DNA of 64,000 nt from Closterium sp. Naga37s-1 (lineage: Eukaryota > Streptophyta > Zygnematophyceae > Desmidiales > Closteriaceae). The stretch is from contig CANJKZ010000010.1 in NCBI GenBank assembly GCA_947471745.1, positions 5,079,001 to 5,143,000 on the forward strand, given 5' to 3'. How positions within the stretch are numbered: the stretch's first letter is position 1; every line of letters begins with the position of its first letter. Shown piece by piece: positions 33,293 to 43,956 of this stretch. The notes beneath the pieces are model-generated. The model had not been told where the DNA came from. It saw only the letters and a program-made list of their open reading frames with translations, and did not search any database. The translations under genes and the position numbers were made by a program.

Positions 33293-33298
33293 TATATA
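33293..33298 (-). promoter_or_regulatory. TATA box of chitinase A
   Basis: TATATA in the context ACTATATAGC, about 272 bp upstream of the ATG on the minus strand. All three chitinase genes have a TATATA at comparable distance. Inferred from sequence only. Confidence 0.45.
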
Positions 33299-33299
33299 G

Positions 33300-34319
33300 T
33301 ATGACAGGGACGGGTGAAGCGCAGTCGCCGTGAGTGGTGGTTTCATCGTAGAAACACCCATGGCGGTGCGACTCGAAGCGTGGCGGTTACGTAACAATAA
33401 TCGCTGCAACGGAATAACGCTTCCGTCACGGACGCGCGGCCGCCCTTACTCAGACTGACGCCTGGGCTGGACGATTATTACTCGGAGTGGCCTAAGGAAA
33501 TACGAGCTACAACAGGCGTCTGACACAAGAATAATGGTGGTATGTGCACAACCCTGGGAGTTCCAAACCACGCACAGCCCAATGCCGTCCCGTGAAAGCT
33601 ACGGAATGGGGTCAGGTGGGGGAGAGGAAGAGCGTCGGCCAACTCGAATTTGATGAGTCGAGACGAGAACATCGGAGGAGGACTTGGGATTTCATTTCTA
33701 TTCAGTAAGAACGGTTCTGAACGATACCGAGGAGTTGAGGGTGCTGCCCATGAGAAGGTGAATTATTGGGTGTGTCTTGCGACTTCATTCAATTCTGTTT
33801 GGTGATATCGGTTGAGAACGTTTCTGAGGAAATATGAACAGTCATTCTAATTTGCTAAGTATACCTATATGTTCTTTAGGCGTTAGTCTCAATAAGTAGA
33901 TATAGAATGGCAGAGGATATGACTTAGTTCTTTTGAGCACATGGGTGTTAAATAATGCTGTTCTACTGGCTCCCATCAGAGAGGATGGTTATTTGTTAGT
34001 GAGCCGCTTTATAGTCTCATGAAAATTTCTCTCCCTGTAGCTCAAGGTCTGGGTCGCTCTCTCCTAGAGCCCTGACGCTAGTGATGCCATAATGGAAGGG
34101 CAGGGCGAAACGTAGGGAAGGAGGGACAGAAGGGAACACAGGGAGCGGAAGGAAAGTAAGACATACAAGGCAGGGTGACACGTGGGGAGAGTGGCAGGAT
34201 AGGAAGGAAGTAGGCAGAGAGACACATGCGGAGTGGGGGAAAAGGAGAGGGGCTCGTGGGCACATGGGTAGAGGCACGTGGGCACATGGGGAGAGGCACG
34301 TGGGCACATGGGGTCACTG
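33300..34319. other. Intergenic region upstream of chitinase A
   Basis: No gene recognised. A stretch near 33465-33490 (TTATTACTCGGAGTGG) resembles the region upstream of chitinase B (about 43650). A 27 bp GGCACGTGGGCACATGGGG repeat occurs about three times at 34242-34313. Otherwise nothing stands out. Confidence 0.5.
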
Positions 34320-35085
34320 CCGCCCAGTGGGGTGGGCTCTGGCCTTCACACGCACGTCCTCCCAGCGTGCTTCGTAGTCGAAGAGTGGAGTGGAACTCCG
34401 GCAGCGCAAGGGCTCTGGCTCTCACGCGCTGGTTTTTGAGAGTTCTCAAAAACCAGGGGGCTCTGTCTCTCATGCGCACGTCCTCTCAAAGGAACCTGTC
34501 TGCACGTGGGTGGGTGCCTCCCGCTTACACTGTGACGCTGGCCCGCTGCAGCACAGTGGGCCCTGATTCACTGAGAGAGGTGTGCACTGATTCTTGAGGC
34601 TCCTATAATTCGTTTCTAAGATTAATCTGCCCCCTTGGGATTGTGTGCAGGCCATGTGTAATGACAGCACGGGGGAGGAGGGAGAGAGCAACGCTCTTGT
34701 GGCCATCAAACAACCGCCAACCTTCCAGGTACACGTGGCTCGCCACAAGTGAGTGTTGACACGTCTCAAACGTAAAGCTGCCAGTAAGTAAGCCCTCCAC
34801 CATGCAAGACATTTCTGAGTCGACTTATCCTTTCTCCATTTCCTTCTCCTTACGCTCTTGTATCTCGTCTCTCGTCTCTCTCCCGTTCTATGTTGCCACT
34901 GCAGAGAGGCGTGCTAGAAGAGACAAGGGATGCCGCCCAGGTGCTGCAGGTGGTGCTGTCGGGGCAGCGCATTGAGGAGATCTCGTCAGCGCTGACGAGG
35001 CGACAGCTGTCGGAAGACAAGTGGTGGACAGCTGTCAGCTGCGTGGTGCAGGAGGGGAAGCAGGCGTGAGGAGGGGGGGGTGAGG

Positions 35086-35124
35086 AAGAGGGGGGGGGGG
35101 GGGGGGGGGGGGTGTTTGGGGGGA
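35086..35124. repeat. Poly-G tract
   Basis: Runs of G up to about 21 long lie after the decayed tail exon, comparable in position to the G-rich DNA after the real ABCC tail. Confidence 0.8.
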
Positions 35125-35249
35125 GGGGAAGCAGGCGTAGATGAGTGGGTCAATGCGAGTGGATTTGAGGATGAGCTTCAATCTTGCATTGTGTGGGAAA
35201 GTGGTGAATGGCTGGCAGCCGCATGGTACAGGGTGAGTGTGTGGGGGTG

Positions 35250-35390
35250 TGGGAGTGCATGAGGGAGGGCATGAGGGAGTGCATGAGGGAGTGCATGGGG
35301 GAGTGCATGAGGGAGTGCATGTGGGAGTGCATGAGGGAGTGCATGTGGGAGTGCATGTGGGAGTGCATGAGGGAGTGCATGAGGGAGTGA
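35250..35390. repeat. 12 bp minisatellite GAGGGAGTGCAT
   Basis: About 11 copies, with GTGGGAGTGCAT variants, directly follow a degenerate donor copy of the tail exon (GTACAGGGTGAG at 35226-35237). It is the positional counterpart of the GTGGGT array at 29418-29555. Confidence 0.85.
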
Positions 35391-35454
35391 AAGAAGCTGG
35401 CTTTTTAGACGTCTCAGAATCAACTTCTTTCAGTGCAGGGGAGTGTGGGGTGCA

Positions 35455-35862
35455 TAGATTCATGGGTGCATAGATGCATGGGTGCATAGATGCATCGGTG
35501 CATGGATGCATGGGTGCAAGGATGCATGGGTGCATGGATGCATGGGTGCATGGATGCATGGGTGCATGGGTGCATGGGTGCATGGGTGCATGGGTGCATG
35601 GGTGCATGGGTGCATGGGTGCATGGGTGCATGGATGCATGGGTGCATGGATGCATGGGTGCATGGATGCATGGGTGCATGGATGCATGGGTGCATGGATG
35701 CATGGGTGCATGGATGCATGGGTGCATGGGTGCATGGGTGCATGGGTGCATGGGTGCATAGATGCATGGGTGCATGGGTGCATAGATGCATGGGTGCATG
35801 GGTGCATGGGTGCATAGATGCATGGGTGCATGGGTGCATGGATGCATGGGTGCATGGGTGAG
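35455..35862. repeat. 8 bp minisatellite GGTGCATG with GGATGCAT and AGATGCAT variants
   Basis: About 50 copies. All frames on both strands stay open for long distances (HGCMGAW and APMHPCTH readings). These are not genes. Confidence 0.92.
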
Positions 35863-36021
35863 CTTCCTAATGCGGATGTGCATGGTTGCCTAGGGGCGCT
35901 ACACGGGAGGAGGTTCGACTGCAGCAAGCAAATCAGATTATTTTGATTGGTGAAGCAGTTACCAAGTGGTGCCATGTCATGGCGAAGCAGGTGCAGGTGA
36001 AGCTACAGGCAACCAGCAGCC

Positions 36022-36360
36022 TGTTAGAGTAGGCTGAGTATCGAGGAAGTTTGGGTACAAGGATGAGAACCCTAAGGGGTTGTACCCTACATTGGCTACC
36101 CCACGACAGCCTAAACAGAAATAACATGCATATAATTGACACACCCCCATAGGCAAAGCGCACAAGACCAGTCAAGAGAAGCAAAGCAAGCTCAGGGTGG
36201 ATCACAATGTCACCACACACACTGAGCACAAGCAAAGGGGGCCACAAGGCCAGTTCACATGCAGAGGTATATATGCAACAACAATAGCACTGTGATCTCT
36301 ACCTAGCAGAGCAAGCATGCAGGTATATATATATTTATCACAGTACAGACAAAGTCTACA
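36022..36360 (-). repeat. Possible 3' LTR of the copia element
   Basis: The segment begins TGTTAGAG and ends GTCTACA on the plus strand, so it has TG/CA ends with short inverted similarity. It starts where the polyprotein ends (stop at 36356-36358) and is followed by the ABCC relic. There is no second LTR to compare with, so the limits are tentative. Confidence 0.4.
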
Positions 36361-39300
36361 GCAAGTGAGGAAACGTGGGCACAAGGCCTAACAGAGTACA
36401 AAAACGCTGATGATCACCAGACGGAAGTGCCTTGGTGAATATATCAGCAGTGTTGGCCCGAGAGGCCACGTGAGCAAGACGAAGCTGACCACGCTGCTGC
36501 AACTCTCGAGCCAAGAAGTAACGCAGAGCGATGTGCTTCGTTCTGTGCTCCAGTCTGTGCTCCTGACACAAGGCAATGGCGGCCTTGTTGTCGACGTACA
36601 GCACTGGAGGAGAACGAGGCCGCTCTCCCAAGTCGGTCAGCAGGTAGGTGAGCCAGCGTAACTCTTGTGCAGCCATGGCTGTGGCGTAGATCTCAGCCTC
36701 ACAACTGGAGCTGAGAACTGAAGACGAGCGTGTAGAACGCCAAGAAACTGAACCAGAGCCAAGGCTGAAGGTGTAACCCTGTGACGACCACTGCGTAGCC
36801 TGGTCGTCAACCCAAGAAGCGTCCGAGTGACCAGTGAGGACAACGTCGCCCCGTCCTCCAAGCACGAGCCCCATGCCCCATGTACTGCACAAGTAGCACA
36901 GTACCCTCTTAGCAGCATCCATGTGCACCTTTCGGTGCTGACCAGGAGCCACGTAGCGAGCCAAAAGGCCAAGAGGGTACGCAAGGTCAGGACGAGTGCA
37001 GGTCATCAGGTACATGAGGCAGCCCACTAGCTCTGGGTAAGGACCACTCGGCCCTACGGACTCGTCCGAAGGTGGAGCTGAGAGCGAGTGACCCGTAGCC
37101 AGAGGAGTGGCCTGTGCCGAGGACCAGGTGAAGTTGAAGCGCTGAAGGACCTGCTGCACCATGTGTGAGTGAGTCAGTGTGATGGTGCGGCGTGCTCTGT
37201 CCCGAGTGATCTGCAAGCCAAGGTAGCTGCGCAGCTCACCCAGGTCTGTGCACGTGTGTCTCTTCTGCAGCTCCGACTTCACCAGGGCGAGAGCCTCAGT
37301 GTCAGCAATGGCAAAGATCAAGTCGTCAACGTACACGAGGATGTAGAACGGCGGCAGCGAAGTGTCGGTGCGCAAAAACAGCGACGGGTCAGCAGTCGAC
37401 GGAGCAAACCCAAGAGCCGCATGTGTCGTCCTCAGTGTGTCGTGCCACTCACGCGGCGCCTGGCGGAGACCGTAGACTGGCCGCCGGAGGCTCCACTGGG
37501 TACCAGGAGGGAACGACCTAGTGAAGCCAGGTCGGCGGCGCAGCCAGATCTCCTCGTGCAGGCTGCCCTGTAAGAAGGCTGTGCTGAAGTCAAGAGAGTG
37601 AAGCTCGTAGTCACGCTGAGCGGCAACGTGCAGCAGCACCCGAAGAGTAGTCATCTTCGGGGTGGGGGAGAAGGTCTGGAAGAAGTCGATTCCCTCCCTC
37701 TGACTGAAGCCTCAAGCAACGTAGCGCGCATTGAAGACAGGCGGAGAACCTGGCGGCCGCTTCACCCTGAAAATCCACATGCCACTGACGATGTTCGCCC
37801 CAGGAGGGGGAACCTCGTCGACGTATGTGCCTGTGGACTTCCAGGATGCCATCTCTGCGTCCATGGCTGTCTGCCACTGAGAGGAGTACTCACCCGCGAT
37901 CGCCTCAGCGTAAGAGCGCGGGGTCGGGATGTCTGGAGCATCCGGGTCTCCCTCAGGGGCAAGCAGCATGGACATGAGATGAGGCGCAGCGGCTGCAAGA
38001 CACTCAAGGTCCTCCTGCCTGTCCTCAAGGACGTCCGTGCTAAGAGCACACTCACCCCCGACGGACGGAGGACAGACAGACTCAGACTCAGCAACAAGAC
38101 TAGCGGCGTAGTCTAGACGACAGGCAGCAGCAAAGTCAACAAGCTTAGCGACTAAGGCAGACGCAACAGCAGACTCAAACGACGGGTCAGTGACAACTGT
38201 GGCTAGCAGACGCAGTAGGGTGAGCAGCACGGGTGCGGTCAGACTCAGGCTCAGGAACGGTAGGCAGAGAAGACGCAGGAGGGGACGGCAGGGGAACACG
38301 CTGCGAGGAGAGGAAGGACGACGGACGACTAGGTGGGTGCCGGAGACAGCCGGCTGACGCGAACGAGGGACACGACGACCGGAACGACCATAACGGACAG
38401 GCGAGACAGGACGCGAGGCAGGCTCACGATGCTCAGTAAGACCCCCTGTCAGATCAGTGTAAGGAGAAGGAGCAGGCAGTGGTGAGCCAGGCTGTAAAGG
38501 AAGACCAGTAGACGAAGGGAGACTAAGAACCTGGCGAAGCACAGAGTCAGGCGGTGGCTGGGACGACGGAGACGGAGGAGCAAAGAACAGGCGCGGCTGT
38601 GGAGTGCCACCAGCACCAGCAGCTCCAGTACCCCCAGCAGCTCCAGCACCTCCAGCAGCTCCAGAACCCTCAGCGCCAGCTCCTCCAGGACCAGCTCCAC
38701 CAGCAACAGCACCCCCAGAACCGGCACCTCCAGTCCCAGGGTCTCCAGCCTCAGTGTCTCCAGCAGCAGCACCCCCAGACCCAGTGTCTCCAGCAGCAGC
38801 ACCCTCAGGCTCAGCACCTCCAGCCCCAGCAGCTCTAGTACCCCCAGTACGAGCACCTCCGGGACCAGGACCACTCCCAGCTCCAGTGACGTCAGCAGAA
38901 GTACCTCCAGTGGCAGAGCCCCGAGCTCCAAAAGCGCGACCCTGATGGCGACCGTACCAGTCGTGCAGCTGCTGTGAGGTGAGAGGCACACGCGGACGAA
39001 GGCGGCTACTCCAAGGAGACCGCGCAACAGCAGACTCAGAACCCTCAGCGCCAGCACCCTCAGCAGCTCCAGAACCTCCAGCTCCAGCGCCACCAGCGCC
39101 AGCACCTCCAGCAGCTCCAGAACCTCCAGCGCCAGCACCCTCAGCAGCTCCAGAACCTCCAGCAGAAACAACTCCAGTAGCAGAGTCACCAGCTCCAGCG
39201 CCTCCCGCAGCAGGGCCCCTAGCTCCAGCAGCGCGACCCTGACGGCCAACGTACCACTCACGCAGCTGCTGTGGGGAGAGAGGAAGTCGACGAGGAGAGT

Positions 39301-39970
39301 GGAGCGGCGAGGCACCAGCGGAGCGACTACGGAGACGGCCGCTCCAAGGAGACTGCTCACCAGACGCCTCAGCGCCCGCAGGTGCAGCACCCCCAGACTC
39401 CTCACACTCAGGCTCAGCACCTCCAGGCTCCGCACCCTCAGGCTCCGCACCCCCAGGCTCAGCACCCGCAGGCTCCGCACCCCCAGGCTCAGCACCCCCA
39501 GGCTCAGCACCCCCGGAAGCAGCACCCCGAGCAGGACCACTCTCAGCAGGACCTGGGTCACCAGTGACTTCAACCGGCGCAGTCAAGGGAGGAGGGTCTA
39601 CCTGAGGCACACCTGAAGGAGCAGGACCAGGAGCGGGGAGGGGGTCTACCTGGGGAGCACCTGGAGCGAGGAAGAGCGGCGGGGGGGGGAGAGGGGCAGT
39701 GCGGTAGGGGGAGAGACGGTAAAAGGGAACCGACTCGTCGAACGTGACGTCCTGAGAGTGGAAGACACGGGGCGAGGTGGGGTTGTAAAACTGCCAACCA
39801 GGCGCAGGGACAAAGCCAAGGAAGACATTGGGAACAGCGCGGGCGGAGAGCTTGTCCGCGGTGGTATCGCGGACAAAGGCACGAGCACCCCAGACCCGGA
39901 AACGCGACGCATCGCCAACCTTCCCCGTCCACAGCAGTGTGGGCGATATCTCCTCGTTCCCAAACCAGTC
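36356..39970 (-). pseudogene. copia polyprotein fragment (integrase end, RT, RNase H) with one internal stop
   Basis: From the 5' side: TLLWTGKVGDASRFRVWGAR and RVFHSQDVTFDES are the integrase C-terminus. A linker of several hundred residues follows, built of GGAEP and GGAGAGGSGAA repeats. The reverse transcriptase starts near YAEAIAGEYSSQWQTAMDAE. An in-frame TGA at 37712-37714 interrupts RT right after FNARYVA. Downstream, in the same frame, come DYELHSLDFSTAFLQGSL, the catalytic YVDD box (YILVYVDDLIF), SYLGLQITRD and the RNase H segment (SSCEAEIYATAMAAQELRWL), ending PTFPHLL. Apart from the TGA the frame is open, so inactivation looks fairly recent. Confidence 0.87.
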
Positions 39971-40086
39971 AGCACCACCAATTCAACACTAAACATGTTT
40001 AAATGCCCTATTTTCCCGTTTCTGCCCTTTTTCTGCCTTTCTCTGTCCTCCTCTACCCTTCACACCCCGTGCCATGTGCCTTCCAG

Positions 40087-40238
40087 GCCTGGCCCTCATG
40101 GCGAAGCAGGTGCAGGCGAAGCTCGAGGCGGACGGCAGTCTGCGGGACTCCGCCAGCTCAGCAGGGGCGATAGCGGGCGGCAGGTGGGCGCAGCTCGCGG
40201 CAACGGGGGAGGAGATGGTGGGCGGCAGAGTGGTGTGA
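40087..40238 (+). pseudogene. Second copy of the last ABCC exon (part 2 of the duplicate)
   Basis: Exactly the length of the real last exon (152 nt), with CAG acceptor and TGA in the same place. It reads LALMAKQVQAKLEADGSLRD and ends GGRVV with two or three changes. It lies beyond the copia element, so it has lost its upstream exons. The following 200 bp resemble the real ABCC 3' UTR. Confidence 0.88.
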
Positions 40239-40855
40239 GTCGAGTCGGAAAAGCTGACAGAGCGCCACGAGTGGCGCCTGTTGCGCACTCGTCACCTCTT
40301 TTCTCTATATTTACATAAATTTGGACAGTTAAAACACGAGCTTTTGAAAACCCATGTCCCCCACCAACTCTCAATCAGATTGTCTACACATCAAACAGGT
40401 ATTGTTCTCTCGTACCGTATTGTCTACCTGTAGTTCATCTCATCCCTCAGAAGTTCGAACCGAAAGCCTACTACTCGGCGTCGAGAGTTGAGTGCCTGGA
40501 AAAGTACGGCATGGAAATCGCAGGAAGCTTCACGTAAAATAGAATCATAACAGACATCTGTCAGGCAGAAGTCTAGAGCATAGATGCTCTCTGCACCACA
40601 GAAAATGGTAGGCACCTTTATCTGATACGGTAGGCAACCCTGCCAGCTGCAGGTTTGCTTGAAGAATTTACTGCAGGAAGGTAAAAGTCCAATCTGCAGG
40701 ACTGTTCAGGTCGTACGGTAGGTTCAATGGGCTGGTTCTAAAACACAGTTTTTTAAAACCAGCACTCCATTAAAGCATTGGCACATACACCTCCAACGCC
40801 AAGATAATAACAAGCATAAAACTTCTCATACTGTCCTACGACTGTAGGGTTCAAA
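40239..40855. other. Duplicated ABCC 3' UTR and spacer before chitinase B
   Basis: No gene. It resembles 30550-30770 in several blocks (TCACCTCTTTTNC, AATTTGGACA, TTGTCTACA). An imperfect palindrome CTGGTTCTAAAA...TTTTAAAACCAG is at 40731-40762. Confidence 0.5.
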
Positions 40856-42043
40856 TCAAACAGCTGCGGCGGCATTGAGCAGAGCATTGTTGGCATCCTG
40901 GCTCACTTCCCACAGGAACCACCCTCCATAGCCTTGCGTCTTGGCGAACTGAACCTTCTTGGTGATGGTGGAAGGGTCGTCGTAACCAACCCACTGGTCA
41001 CCCTTCACCGCATACATGCATGAGGATGGGGTGTGGTAATAAGCTTTGTAACCTCCAGTGGTTACCAGCTGATTGATTTCCTTGTAAAAGAGAGTACCGG
41101 CTTCCTGTTGGTGGGGTGGAGAGGGAAAATGCAGGCCAAGGGAAAGGACGATAAGAGAGTTTGCTGGAAGCTGCTTACTTGCTCAAAAAAATAAAAAGAG
41201 GAATAAGTTACAATCTGAAAGTGCTGAGGAAGGAAGGTAACGAGAAGAACAGAACAAATGCAGAAGGATGGCAAACAGGGAGGGGAGAGAGAATGGGAGA
41301 ATGAGAGAATGGCAAAAGGGAGAGAAGCACAAAGCAGAGTAGAAACAGGGAGGGGAGGGCCAACCTGACTGATAGACCCTTTCTGACCAGCACCAAAGGC
41401 CGCGGCTCCAACCCCAGTGCTGCTTGTCGAGGTTAAGGTCCAAGTTTTGCCGTAACCCGCCAAGCCTACCATGGCCTTGCTTCGGGCCAAGCCTCGAGTC
41501 ACCCAGGCGTCCATGGAGCCCCTGACGCTCAGCTTCGAGCTGCTATCCTCCAGAGCAGTGTGCATGCCGGTCGTTTTCTCCCACGAAGGCCCGTGGAAAT
41601 CGTACGTCATGATATTGACAAAGTCCAGCGTTTTGTTAAGCGTCGGGACGTTGTAGCATTCAGCGATTCTCTTCTCGTCGGGAGCGACCGCCGCCGTGAG
41701 CAGCAGCTTGGGTTTTTTAAAGGAAGCGGCTTCGGAATCGATCGCCGCCCGGAATTCCGTGAGCAGCGCGGAGAACGAGGCGGCCTTGCCACTCGGGTAC
41801 TCCCAGTCGAGATCCAAACCGTCGAAATTGTGCGCGCGGGCGAGGACGATCGCGGATTGGATGAAGGCAGAGCGGGTGGCGGTGGAGGAGGCGGCGTTGC
41901 CGAAAACGGTGGTGCCGGCAGCGGCGCCGCCGATGGAGAGCAGCGTCTTGATGGCGGGGTTGGCTCTCTTTAGATCCGCGTTGAAGAGCTTATACAAACC
42001 CCCGTCGACTTCCACTGCTGCGTTGGACGAGACGACCTGCGAT

Positions 42044-42123
<80 letters not shown>

Positions 42124-42743
42124 GGACGGAATGTTGGGTAGGGAAAGGGCTGAGGCTGCACGGGGAAGGGAATGGGCGAAATGAAACGCGGGATTGATGG
42201 AGGGCGAGAAATACGGCATGAATCTGGGATGGCAGGGGGAATGGAAGAGGGATGTCAGAGCACTTGCAGCTGATGGCGCGGACGTGTGCATGGCAAGATA
42301 GTGCGGCGCAGTGCGGTACCTACCTTGTAAGTGGTGGGGTTGATGGAAGCAAAGGCGTAGAAGACATGGGTCAGCTTGGCGGCAGGAATGGCGGCCCTGT
42401 TCCCCCAGCTGCCGAAATACGCCATGCGCTTCAGCCCAGTAGAGGGGGTTGGGGAGCCGCTTGCGGGCGGAGGGGGACCGGTTGAGGGCGGCGGGGAGCA
42501 CTGGGAGAGGCATTTAGCGTTGCAGTAATCGGGGGTAGAGCCGCAATAGCCCCACTCGCTGCAGCAGAGCTTGTTGGCGCAAAGCACCGTGGCGGAGCAC
42601 GCCTTCTGCGCGCGCGCGCGCAGGGGGAGGTGCGCGAACGAGAGCAGCAGCAGCAGCGCCGCGAGCAGGAGGATTCCGAATCCTCCGCGGAGGAGGAAGA
42701 GCGGGGGACGCGACGACGCCGGCAGGGGTAGTGTGATCGCCAT
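40856..42743 (-). CDS. Chitinase B: hevein (CBM18) plus GH18 class V-like
   Basis: Exons 42743-42324, 42036-41365 and 41104-40856 give 446 codons before TGA, with phase 0 introns at the same places as in chitinases A and C. The signal peptide is followed by a hevein domain with eight cysteines (CSATVLC ... CLSQC) and a short Pro/Ser linker (about 25 residues). The GH18 domain has an intact active site, [10 protein letters not shown], with [16 protein letters not shown] before it and the MTYDFHG element after it. The enzyme should be secreted and cut chitin, in defence or wall remodelling. Intron 1 holds a long GA microsatellite. Confidence 0.92.
42044..42120. repeat. GA microsatellite in chitinase B intron 1
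   Basis: About 36 uninterrupted GA units start 13 bp into the intron, next to the exon 2 acceptor. Read on the minus strand the tract is CT-rich and extends the polypyrimidine tract of that acceptor. Confidence 0.95.
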
Positions 42744-42914
42744 GGCTGCCAGAGAGCGAGCGGGTTAGACTCAGGCTGGGTGTGTGGAATGGAAAAGACT
42801 CCCACACAAGGCTGAAGCTCAGGTGAGTAATCGCGCTGAGGTGAGTAATGGGGGAGTTACTAGCGGACGCGGAGCGAAAGGAGAGGATGAGTTGGAATGG
42901 AGAGGCCGCTGCGA

Positions 42915-42920
42915 TATATA
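42915..42920 (-). promoter_or_regulatory. TATA box of chitinase B
   Basis: TATATA (CCTATATATCG on the minus strand), 172 bp upstream of the ATG. Same arrangement as the other two chitinase genes. Confidence 0.45.
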
Positions 42921-43069
42921 GGTCTGAAGAGCGATGCGCAGGACTGCCACGGGGCGGGGGACTGGCGGGGTCGACGGGAGACCTGGGAACGCGCCGCGGG
43001 GGATGGCCCGCGCGGGGAGTAGTAAGCATGGGGAAGGAGCTTCGCCATGGTCCGAACCTCGCTGCGTGA

Positions 43070-43440
43070 AAAATAAATGCACGAGGGCAGCTGCTACGCT
43101 GCTACTACGGCACCTGCGCGACAGACGCGCAGGCGCTACTACTTGCTGCGAGTGTTGCGACGTCTCAGAAGCGCCTTCATATTGAACGCGGTTACCAGGC
43201 ACCTGCGCGACCTACGCAGCTAGTAGCAACGGCATCTGCGCGCGCGGGACGCCGCAGCTTCTACTAGTAGCTGGGGCACCTGCGCGCCTGACGCAGCTCA
43301 GCTGCTTAGCAAACAATAATTGCGTGTAGAGAGGGTATATTTGAGACGTCTCAAAAATACCCTCTCTACACCTGGGGCACCTGCGCGCCTGACGCAGCTC
43401 AGCTCAGCTGCATAGCAAACAATAATTGCAAGCGGGGAAG
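43070..43440. repeat. GC-rich direct repeats upstream of chitinase B around a 48 bp palindrome
   Basis: CTGGGGCACCTGCGCGCCTG and the following CAGCTCAGCTGC..AGCAAACAATAATTGC occur at 43271-43323 and 43372-43429. More distant relatives (GGCACCTGCGCGAC) are at about 43096 and 43199. Between the two best copies is a palindrome at 43324-43371 with one mismatch and core GAGACGTCTC. Confidence 0.85.
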
Positions 43441-43956
43441 GCTGAAAACGCTCAGCTGCTGCGGGTACGACGACACCTGCCCGTAGCGCATGTGGGAGGG
43501 GTGATGACGTCGCGGGGAAGGCGGCGGCTACATAACGAACGATTATTGTTGCGCGGAAGGCTGGAAACGCGCTTCCCCTCGTGCGTCGCTCTTCCTCAAG
43601 GAGACGTCTACACTGCTACTACTCGGACTGGTATTCCTTCAGCAGACGTCTGCACGGTTATTACTCGGACTGGAGTCTAGAGAGTCGGCTACATCTGCTT
43701 GCCATGTGGGTCCGACTTTATCCATGTCGAGGTTCATGAAGCTACGCACAGCGCAAGTGCCACAGTCCGTTGTGCTTTGGGAAAGTCGAGTAAGGGCGTG
43801 TAAAATCGCCGCACCTAAAAATTCGGCCACTAGCCAAGTGGCCGAATTGGCGAAAGTAACCCGTTTGAGAAAACTTCGAAGACGCTCGCGACCGTCGTTA
43901 ATATCGCCAATAAAAAACGAAATTGATGGCCGTTTTGAAAGTCGACTCGTATCCGA

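Larger units (their letters stand above)
34320..36021 (+). pseudogene. Second, decayed copy of the ABCC 3' end (part 1)
   Basis: The order matches 28.05-30.05 kb. Fragments of the TAAQWALALTLTSSQR exon lie at about 34317-34378, 34412-34430 and 34457-34505. A copy of the acidic exon at 34651-34728 reads AMCNDSTGEEGESN with AG and GT kept. A copy of the tail exon at 34905-35051 reads RGVLEETRDAAQVLQVVLSG and LSEDKWWTAVSCVVQ, but its donor is lost. A remnant of the last exon head (MAKQVQVKL) is at 35986-36012. The minisatellites at 35.25 and 35.45 kb interrupt it. It is non-functional, but the exon order shows a segmental duplication. Confidence 0.85.
36022..39985 (-). mobile_element. Ty1/copia retrotransposon, 5'-truncated and inactivated
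   Basis: The minus strand carries the end of integrase, a long low-complexity linker, reverse transcriptase and RNase H, then a possible 3' LTR at 36022-36360 (TG...CA ends on the plus strand). Gag, protease, most of integrase and the 5' LTR are missing. The 5' break falls at about 39950-39985. The element separates two parts of the duplicated ABCC 3' end (35986-36012 and 40087-40238), so it inserted into that copy or was carried in with a deletion. Confidence 0.85.

Noticed and set aside
35420..35975. His/Met/Pro- and Gly/Met/His-rich open frames on both strands
   Set aside because: They come from an 8 bp repeat without stops in any frame.
38554..39616. Plus-strand Pro/Ala- and Gln/His-rich frames
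   Set aside because: They are antisense shadows of the Gly/Ala/Glu-rich copia linker, which is in frame with integrase and RT on the minus strand.
41970..42184. Ser/Leu- or Arg/Glu-repeat proteins
   Set aside because: They are translations of a GA microsatellite inside chitinase B intron 1.
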